Of a stretch of DNA of 37,702 nt, positions 1-7,000 are shown piece by piece. The stretch's first letter is position 1. Each line of letters begins with the position of its first letter. The notes beneath the pieces are model-generated. The model worked only from the letters and a program-made list of their open reading frames with translations. It was not told where the DNA came from and did no database searches. Source of the DNA: an uncultured Roseovarius sp. (GTDB lineage Bacteria; Pseudomonadota; Alphaproteobacteria; Rhodobacterales; Rhodobacteraceae); NCBI RefSeq assembly GCF_913054395.1, contig NZ_CAJXIP010000022.1, positions 1-37,702 on the forward strand. Direction: 5' to 3'. Position numbers and translations under genes: made by a program.

Positions 1-61
1 GGTCTCGAAAACCGTTGATCCTGCAAGGGATCCCAGGGTTCGAATCCCTGTCTCTCCGCCA
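1..61 (+). tRNA. tRNA-Ser (CGA anticodon), 3' part, 5' end outside the window
   Basis: The window opens inside the anticodon arm of a tRNA. The loop reads CT-CGA-AA between GGT and ACC, giving anticodon CGA for the serine codon UCG. A long variable arm follows, as expected for a class II serine tRNA. A perfect T arm (stem CAGGG/CCCTG at 34-38 and 46-50 around TTCGAAT) comes next, then the acceptor strand TCTCTCC, discriminator G and an encoded CCA at 59-61. The 5' half is not visible, so the acceptor pairing cannot be checked. Confidence 0.93.
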
Positions 62-65
62 TATA

Positions 66-88
66 GTTTATCTTCATCATTGATAAAC
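66..88 (+). terminator. Possible weak terminator after the tRNA-Ser gene
   Basis: A perfect 7-bp inverted repeat, GTTTATC (66-72) and GATAAAC (82-88), encloses a 9-nt loop directly after the tRNA CCA end and is followed by AT-rich DNA containing TATATTTT. The position suits transcription termination, but the stem is AT-rich and there is no clean T-run directly after it. Confidence 0.35.
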
Positions 89-608
89 AATGATATATTT
101 TCATAGAATATCGACGCATCCCCCTTTTTATCCCCCCGCCGCGGTGTAGGGTGCCGGATATTGCCGAAGCGACACTTGGATGAAATATACGTTTGGAGCC
201 AGGATACGCGCAAAGACGCCCATGTGAGGCCAGTGTTTGCAACAAGCGGTCCTAGAGGTGGATAAGGGTAGCCTTCACTGACTTCACTTGTCGTTACGCC
301 CTCCGCACCTAATAGCGGTAGTTTTGCAAATACCTCAGAAGCGTCAATTATTTTCCGTGCGGCGAACAATCCCCTAGGTTCCGCCAGGACAACAAGGAGG
401 CGCGAAGCGGCCAATGCAAAACGCGTTTGTGGAAAGCTTCAATGGCCGTCTACGAGATGAGTGCCTGAATGAGCATACAGCTCACCGCCAGACGGATAAT
501 CTCATCGCTCGTTTCTAGATAGCAAAGATCAAGATTGCTCGTCTTGAGACGCTACAAATCCGATCCGCCCTCCTCAACCAAAGTTCTTCTGAAAATTCCT
601 GCGCGACA
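89..608. other. Gene-poor stretch between tRNA-Ser and the hlyD-type gene
   Basis: No open reading frame with a credible start and ribosome binding site is seen here on either strand. The only recognisable content is the transposase fragment at 402-476. The stretch is visibly richer in A+T than the operons that follow. Together with its position beside a tRNA gene, this suggests an insertion and deletion scar rather than functional sequence. Confidence 0.5.
402..476 (+). pseudogene. Fragment of an IS3-family transposase (OrfB, DDE region)
   Basis: Read in the frame of position 411, the DNA encodes PMQNAFVESFNGRLRDECLN followed by EH. This is the conserved block around the catalytic glutamate of IS3-family OrfB transposases (compare the usual GKPMQN-FVESFNGRLRDE block). 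The similarity stops abruptly: upstream there is an in-frame stop at 375-377, and downstream the reading becomes unrelated and stops at 516-518. Only about 25 of roughly 280 residues remain, so it cannot function. No terminal inverted repeats or target-site duplications were found around it. It shows that an insertion sequence once sat between the tRNA and the secretion operon. Confidence 0.85.
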
Positions 609-2180
609 CTAGTTTTCCCGAAAACTTCTGTTCAGTGACTGGGTGAACGGGCTGATTAGATAGGCAAGGAAAGTCTGCTTGTCGTCGAGCAGCATGATCT
701 CAGCAGGCATGCCTGCCAGAAGGCGTACCGCATTTAGCTCCCTCAGATCTTCGCGCCTTACATCGACCTTTGCCAGGAAATAGGACTCACCCGTTCGATC
801 CTCAACCAAACGGTCGGCCGAAATGGTCCTCAGCGTACCGTGGATCAGAGGCAGGTTGCGCTGCTTGTAGGCAGTGAGGATAACGCGCGCCTCCATGCCC
901 GCATGAACCCGATCAATATCGCCCGGTTTCACCTTGGCATTAATGACCAATGCCTCCTCGACCGGCACGATATCGAGTACCGCACTGCCGGGGGGCAAAA
1001 CGCCTGTCTCGGTGGTTACACGAATGTTCATCACCGATCCGGAAAGCGGTGCTCGGATCACCGTGCGTTTCAGGATATCCTCGCGTGACGGGATCTGGCT
1101 GCGAATTTCGCCTAGAATCCTCTGGATCTCGGCAAGCTGATCGTCGGCTTGCTGCACAACTTCTTCACGCATGGTCAGGAGTTGCAGTTCCGCTTCTCCG
1201 ATTTTCTGGCCATTCTCGGCAATCTTCGCACGGTTTTCGGCTTGCTCCGCCTCAAGCTGCGCGTTTGCGCGGCGCAGCGCAAGCAATCTCGGCATCTTAG
1301 CGAGTCCGCTTGCAAGCAGGGTCTCAACGGTCGAAATCTCTTCCTGCAAAAGATCAATCTGACGGCCCTGCGCGGCCAAAACCTCGCGAAGGCCCGCGTT
1401 CTGTTCTTCAAGCTGGCTGACCCGCTGTCCCAGAACGCGCTCACGCCCAGCCATTGTAGCACGGCGACTTTCGAATAGCTGTGCCTGCGCGCGGATTGCC
1501 TGCGCGACTTCGGAGTCCGGCGCCTTCGCCAGTTCGTCCGGGAATACAATGGCCGCGGCGGCAGACCTCTCGGCCAGCAGGCGTGCCTCCGTGGCCAGAA
1601 GATGCAAGTAGCGCTTGCGGAGTTGATCATACTGGGCAAGCGCTTGAACATCGTCCATTGTCAGCAGGATGTCCCCGGTTTCAACGGTATCCCCTTCCCG
1701 AACGTGGATCGTCCGGACAATTCCACCCTCGAGATGTTCAATCGTCTTGCGGCTGCCTTCGGGGCTTACAACGCCCGCCGCGATCGAAGCGCTGGCCAGC
1801 GGCGCGAGCGTGGACCAGCCCCCCGCAAAGACGACCAGCAAAAAAATGCAGGCAAAACCGAAAAACCGAGGGCGACGGGTAAGCGCATATAGGTTCGCGG
1901 AGGAATTGGGACGACGGCGCCAGAGTACGCGGCGCAATAACAGAAGGAACAAGAGCAGTGTGAATATCAGAGCAAAGGCACCAATGTCGGCCATAACGCC
2001 TTCGCGGTCAAGCCCGACCAGCAGTACTGAACGTAGCGGCAGGCTTTCCGGCAAGAGGTTCTCGATCATCCACGTAAGACCCGGCACGAGCCGTTCCCCC
2101 ATGTCTGTGGACAGAGAACGCCATACCGCTCCCGCCGCGCCAAGAAAGGGTTCAAGCATTTCGATTATTTCATCAAACAT
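609..2180 (-). CDS. Type I secretion membrane fusion protein (HlyD/PrsE family) with N-terminal extension
   Basis: This 523-residue protein should be the periplasmic adaptor linking the inner-membrane ABC exporter encoded upstream to an outer-membrane TolC-like channel. From about residue 107 it follows the PrsE/HlyD plan: a membrane segment, the motif GVVSPEGSRKTIEHLEGGIV (about 137-156) starting the lipoyl-like half, long coiled-coil hairpins rich in Q, E, R and L (about 180-370), and a C-terminal beta domain ending in RSFREN, typical of the family. Residues 1-105 are extra and include a second strongly hydrophobic stretch (about 66-84). The start at 2180 is backed by GGAG 7 nt upstream; ATG 1994 (residue 63) is an alternative with a weaker site. 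The gene begins 4 nt after the exporter stop, so the two are surely one operon. No TolC homologue is encoded in the window. Confidence 0.9.
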   Translation of the reverse strand: MFDEIIEMLEPFLGAAGAVWRSLSTDMGERLVPGLTWMIENLLPESLPLRSVLLVGLDREGVMADIGAFALIFTLLLFLLLLRRVLWRRRPNSSANLYALTRRPRFFGFACIFLLVVFAGGWSTLAPLASASIAAGVVSPEGSRKTIEHLEGGIVRTIHVREGDTVETGDILLTMDDVQALAQYDQLRKRYLHLLATEARLLAERSAAAAIVFPDELAKAPDSEVAQAIRAQAQLFESRRATMAGRERVLGQRVSQLEEQNAGLREVLAAQGRQIDLLQEEISTVETLLASGLAKMPRLLALRRANAQLEAEQAENRAKIAENGQKIGEAELQLLTMREEVVQQADDQLAEIQRILGEIRSQIPSREDILKRTVIRAPLSGSVMNIRVTTETGVLPPGSAVLDIVPVEEALVINAKVKPGDIDRVHAGMEARVILTAYKQRNLPLIHGTLRTISADRLVEDRTGESYFLAKVDVRREDLRELNAVRLLAGMPAEIMLLDDKQTFLAYLISPFTQSLNRSFREN

Positions 2181-2184
2181 TGCG

Positions 2185-3924
2185 TTACTCCGCCGGAGTT
2201 ACATTCGCGGCGTTCTTTAGCCTGAGGCCGCGGTTCAACTGTTTAGGATCAGGGACACTGGGCTGAGAGACCGGCCTGAGGATCTCGTCGCGGTCACAAA
2301 ACTTCGCCACCGCCCCTTCATAAAGCATGAGAACCTTGTCCACGTCTTTCAGGATGTCCGCCCGGTGGGACACGATCACGACCGTCTTCCCGCGCTGCTT
2401 CATCTGCCGAAGCGCATCGGCCAGTGCCTTGTCGCCAGCACCATCCAGGTTCGAATTGGGTTCGTCCAGCACCACCAGCGCGGGATCGCCAAACAACGCT
2501 CGCGCAAGGCCGATCCGCTGACGCTGCCCCATTGAAATCCGGTCTGCATTGGCGCCAACATCAGTTTCGTAACCGTCTGGTAGATGCCGTATCAACTGAT
2601 CGGCGCCGGCGAGCTTTGCCGCAGCGAGGATTTGCTCACTGTCAAGGCTTCCGAACCTTGCGATGTTCTCCGCCACCGTACCCGGAAAAAGCTCTGCCTT
2701 TTGCGGTAGGTATCCAAGAAATGGGCCCAGACACTCCGGATGCCAGCGATGGGTGTCGGCGCCGTCGAGGCGAACGCAGCCCGTGGCCGGGCGCCATGCC
2801 CCGACGATCGCACGGCACAGGCTCGATTTACCCGCACCGGACGGACCTATGACAGCGCAGATGTCGCCGGGTTCAAGAGTAAAGCTGACCTTGCGCAGGA
2901 TCGGCTGGGTCGAACCGGCCGCCAGGACAGTCAGGTCCTCGACGGCCAGAAGGCCCTTCGGACGCGGTAACCTGACGGGATCTGATAGTCGCCGCATCTC
3001 CTCGAATGACTGCCGAAGAGCGGATTTGGCAGCGCGTGCTGAAACGAACTTTTTCCACGCCGCCGTAAGCCGCTCTATCGGGGCCAGCGCGCGCGCCCCG
3101 ATGATCGAGGCAGCGATCATCGCACCGGCGGTGATCTGGCCTTCGAGAACCAGAAACGCCCCTGTCCCAAGGATCGCAACCTGCAACGCCATCCGCAGCG
3201 ACCGGGTGAAGTTCAGGATGGAAGTGGTGGTCTCGCCAAGTTCGTACTGCTCGTCGCGCGCACGTTCCTGCCAGGCTTTCCAGCGCGCAAATATGGCCTT
3301 TGACATGCCCATCGGGACTATGGTCTCGCCCCCTTCGACAAAGCGGATAGCCGCCTCATTGGCCTGCCTTACGGCCTGGGTCGCCTCTTCCTGGCGCCTG
3401 CGGGTAAGAAGGTCGTTCGCGACCGTAGCGAAAAACAAGACAATGGCGCCCAGAAGGACGATTATCCCAAGACCCGGATGTAGCAGCCAGACAAAGCCGA
3501 TGAAGACAAGACTCCATGGCGCATCGAGAAAGGAAAGAGCCGCGTCGGCCTGAAAGAAGGTCCGCAGGTCGCTGACATCTCGAATCGTGGCCGTGGGCTT
3601 GCCGCCAGCCAGCCGCTGTTCCATCGCGTTTTGTAGCACCTCGTCGCTTAACTGACTGTCGATGAACCCAGCGGCGCGAGACAGGATCAGGCGCCGTGAC
3701 TGTTCGAGGAAACCATAGATCGCGATGGCCACGATAGCGAGAACCGTCAGCCAAAACAGCGTATCGAGCGAACCGCTCGATAGCACTCGGTCATAGATCT
3801 GCAACATATAAATAGATGTAACGAGCAGCAGAAGATTGACGAAACAGCTGATCGCCACGAGAGGGATCAGATGGCGGCGAATTGCAGCCATCGTTTCGCT
3901 AAACGGTGTCTTGGGGCGGGACAT
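2185..3924 (-). CDS. Type I secretion ABC transporter, fused permease/ATPase (PrtD/PrsD family)
   Basis: This 579-residue protein is the inner-membrane exporter that recognises a C-terminal secretion signal and drives secretion with ATP. The N-terminal half (about 1-300) holds the six-helix exporter domain, beginning with hydrophobic segments at about 20-40 and 55-75. The C-terminal half is the ATPase, with Walker A GPSGAGKSS, signature SMGQRQRIGLARAL, Walker B LVVLDEP and switch histidine in VSHRAD. There is no N-terminal C39 peptidase or C39-like domain, and the length is normal for the PrtD class, which exports RTX proteases and related proteins. A purine-rich site lies shortly before ATG 3924. 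It lies 80 nt downstream of the large repeat-protein gene, its likely substrate, and 4 nt upstream of the adaptor gene. Confidence 0.93.
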   Translation of the reverse strand: MSRPKTPFSETMAAIRRHLIPLVAISCFVNLLLLVTSIYMLQIYDRVLSSGSLDTLFWLTVLAIVAIAIYGFLEQSRRLILSRAAGFIDSQLSDEVLQNAMEQRLAGGKPTATIRDVSDLRTFFQADAALSFLDAPWSLVFIGFVWLLHPGLGIIVLLGAIVLFFATVANDLLTRRRQEEATQAVRQANEAAIRFVEGGETIVPMGMSKAIFARWKAWQERARDEQYELGETTTSILNFTRSLRMALQVAILGTGAFLVLEGQITAGAMIAASIIGARALAPIERLTAAWKKFVSARAAKSALRQSFEEMRRLSDPVRLPRPKGLLAVEDLTVLAAGSTQPILRKVSFTLEPGDICAVIGPSGAGKSSLCRAIVGAWRPATGCVRLDGADTHRWHPECLGPFLGYLPQKAELFPGTVAENIARFGSLDSEQILAAAKLAGADQLIRHLPDGYETDVGANADRISMGQRQRIGLARALFGDPALVVLDEPNSNLDGAGDKALADALRQMKQRGKTVVIVSHRADILKDVDKVLMLYEGAVAKFCDRDEILRPVSQPSVPDPKQLNRGLRLKNAANVTPAE

Positions 3925-3956
3925 CGGCAGTCTCTCCTGTCCTCGAATTATTTAGT

Positions 3957-3986
3957 GTCCGGCCGCGGGCAAGGCCGCGGCCGGAC
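3957..3986 (-). terminator. Perfect 12-bp GC hairpin between substrate and exporter genes (attenuator-like)
   Basis: GTCCGGCCGCGG (3957-3968) and CCGCGGCCGGAC (3975-3986) are perfect reverse complements with a 6-nt loop. On the transcribed minus strand it lies 18 nt past the stop of the large secreted protein and about 30 nt before the exporter start. The DNA just after it is AT-rich but has no run of T. It could stop part of the transcription or protect the 3' end of the substrate message; partial read-through would still supply exporter mRNA. Confidence 0.65.
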
Positions 3987-4004
3987 AGATCGTTTGCCAA
4001 CGTG

Positions 4005-7000
4005 TCATGCGGCCATCGGGTCTCCTTCGATGAACCAATCGAACGACCCGGCATCGGTGTCGCCCTCGAAGTCCGACAGTTCGACATTCACGGTACCGGT
4101 AAGGTCATCGATCTCGGCGAAAGTGAAGGCCGATATCTCCGGTATGCGGATGGCGTCGTTCCCGGTCAGCGAGAGACTCAGGTAAAGCTCATCGAACTCG
4201 TCATCAGCGATGAACTCAACCGCCAGGCTGTTGGGTCCATTGGGCGCCGTCAGCCCCGAAATGATATCAGAATCGACGAAGACTCCGTCATCATAGGCCT
4301 CGACTTGTATTGAGAATGTCGACAGCCCACCGGTTGAGCCCTCGAAGACGATCTCGACCCCAGCGACGTCCTGGCTGAACCACATCGAGAGCGCCTCGTT
4401 CTCGTTCATGATGGCGTTCTCGAGACCGATACCATTGGTATCGATGTTGATGTCCTCGTTGCTTTCTGCCGAGTTGACGGGCCCGTTGTTATCGCCGCCA
4501 CTGTCGAACTGTTGCTTGAGGGTCAACGTGCCCATGGTGCCGTCACCGTCCCAGTCGGCACTGATGAAGCCATCAAAGGTCACAATGTCGCCCGGAGGGA
4601 CTGGCGTGTATTCCTCGACTGGCCCGCCGGGCAGGGTGCCCCCGCTGAACAACGGCAACTTGATGAGCGGCGGACTGGCAAGGATTGTTCCCGTGTAGTC
4701 GCCATTGGATGGATCCAGTTGCACCTCGAAGAACGCGCCGTCATCTGGTATTTCCGGCGTCTGGGCGTCGATACCCGAGCTGAAATAGGTCACGCTATGG
4801 CCGTCGATCGAAATCTCTGACGTGATCGTGCCGAGAACAGACCCCATGGGCACCGATACGGCACCGACCGAGGTGATGATGAAATCCCCTGCCCCGTCCG
4901 CGCCATATGCGATTTCCTCATCAACCGTTTCGGTTTCTCCCGCGATGAAATCGATGGTCGGGATATCCGAAAGGATGCCGCCATCCGTCGGCGAGATCAC
5001 CGGCCCGTCATCGCCAGCCCCGAAGTTGCCGCCCAGATCGACCTCAGCATAATCGACGTCCTGATCGCCGTCGTAATCGGTGACGGTATCCGTGCGCCGG
5101 ATAGCAAGCTGGCTGTCATCCAGTGTCAGGATATCGGTCGTGTAGGGCGCAGCCGCCGCAATGACCGGGTGATCAAGAACACCGGACTGGGTGAAGGTCA
5201 CAAGACCCGCCGCACTGACCGAGAACCGCAGGATTTCATCTTCCTCCAGGTTGTCCGTCACCGCCAGATAGTCACCTGTCACACCGTCAATCGCCCAGAC
5301 AAGTCCGACACCGCCACTTTCGGCCTGGCTGCCGCTCATCATCACGGCTGAGCCCGCGGTCACCAGAAGTTGTAGCGAGTGCACCGACACAGTTGATCCG
5401 GGACCGTCGCCGCCATAGCGGTTCGTGTCACCGAAGGCCGGCGCAAAATTGACGACAACCGTATTCGGTCCGTCCGCCGTCGCATCCCCTGTGGGCAGCC
5501 CGAAGCCGTTATCGCCTTCGAAATTGCCCGAACCCGATGTGTTACCATCGAATAGGTAAACGGCGTCCGGCTCTGTCCCGCCCGCATTGACATTGGCCAC
5601 CGCCGCGTCGTCTCCGATACCAAAGTTACCGCCGAGATCAATGTCGTCGTAGGCGCTGTCCTGATCGGTGTCGTAATCGGTCACCGTATCGGTGCGCCGT
5701 AGCGCAACCTGACCGTCATCGAGCGTCAGGATATCGGTCGTGTAGGGTGCCGAGGTATCGGCCCGGAGATGATCGAGGACCGCGTTCTGGGAGAAGGTGA
5801 CGCCGCCCAATCCATCGGAAGTCAGGCTGAACACGACAGTTCCTCCAACACCGGCCGTGGCGTTGATAGTATAGTCGTCTACGACGTCCCAAACCACGCC
5901 GGTCCCGTTGCTCGCGACCGCAACTCCGCTCATCATGACCGCCGAGCCGTCGAGCCCGGTGTCCGGAACAAGCGTAAAGTCGGTGACCGTACTTCCCGGC
6001 CCATCAGCGCCGTAGAGATTGGCGTCGCTGAACGCTCCCGAGAAATTAACGGTAACAGAATCCGTGACGCCATCGGCAGGCGCATCACCCAAGGGCAGAC
6101 CAAAGCCGTTATCACCCTCAAAGTTACCATTTCCGCCGACCGTTGTCGCGTTGCCGTCGAAGAGGTACTGGACATCCGGTTCAGTGCCATCGGCATTCAC
6201 CTCTGCATAGGGCGCATCGTTCTCCAGCCGCATTCGCAGTGCATTCGGCTGGAAGGCGACCGGGTCGTTGTCCCCCTCGTAGGCGACCAACCCGTCAGTG
6301 TAGTCGATAATGATCGTCGCCTCTTCCCCGATTACGAGGTTGTCCAGCGGCCCATAGACGGTCATGTCATAGGTGCCATCCTCGCTGACAATCACCTCGA
6401 CAATGGTCTCGTCGCCAATTGTGGTCTTGCCGTAAAGGACATCCGCGTCCATCAACGCCGGCACGTCGTGATCGATCGTCCAGACCAGAGGATCCCCACC
6501 CGATGAATGCCCAAGCGCGTTCAGACCGGTCAGGAAACTCGCATCCGTTGTCCAGCCGAAGTTCTTGACGCCATCGGTGCCGGCAATCACTTGGGTCGAA
6601 AGATCACCGGATTCGGTCGTTACCTCAGCCTCGCCGTCGTTATCGGTCAGACCGTCCGGCAGGCCGTCCTCCCACAGATCGACCGTATCGGGTGAGGCGA
6701 GTGATCCCGGTCCGTCATCGTCAATCTCAAGGATCGTCGTGTCGTCATCGATCAGGACGACCGACGCGGAACCCGCATCGGTGTCGAGATCCTTGTCTCT
6801 CGCATCGACGCTGTAGACGATCGACAGACTTTCGCCAACGATCGCCGGGATGTAGACACCGACGGTATCGTCCTGCAGATTTGTGTTCGGGTTCTGAACC
6901 GGCGCGAAGTTTTCGTAGACGATCGTGGCGTTCGCCGGATCATCCTTGTTGGTGAGGCTCATGCGTACAATGACGAAATCGTCACCACCGCCCCAGGCGC

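Noticed and set aside
31-61. tRNA-Ser 3' end as an attachment site with a second copy in the window
   Set aside because: No repeat of the tRNA 3' end was found elsewhere in the window and there is no integrase gene, so an integrative island cannot be claimed from this window.
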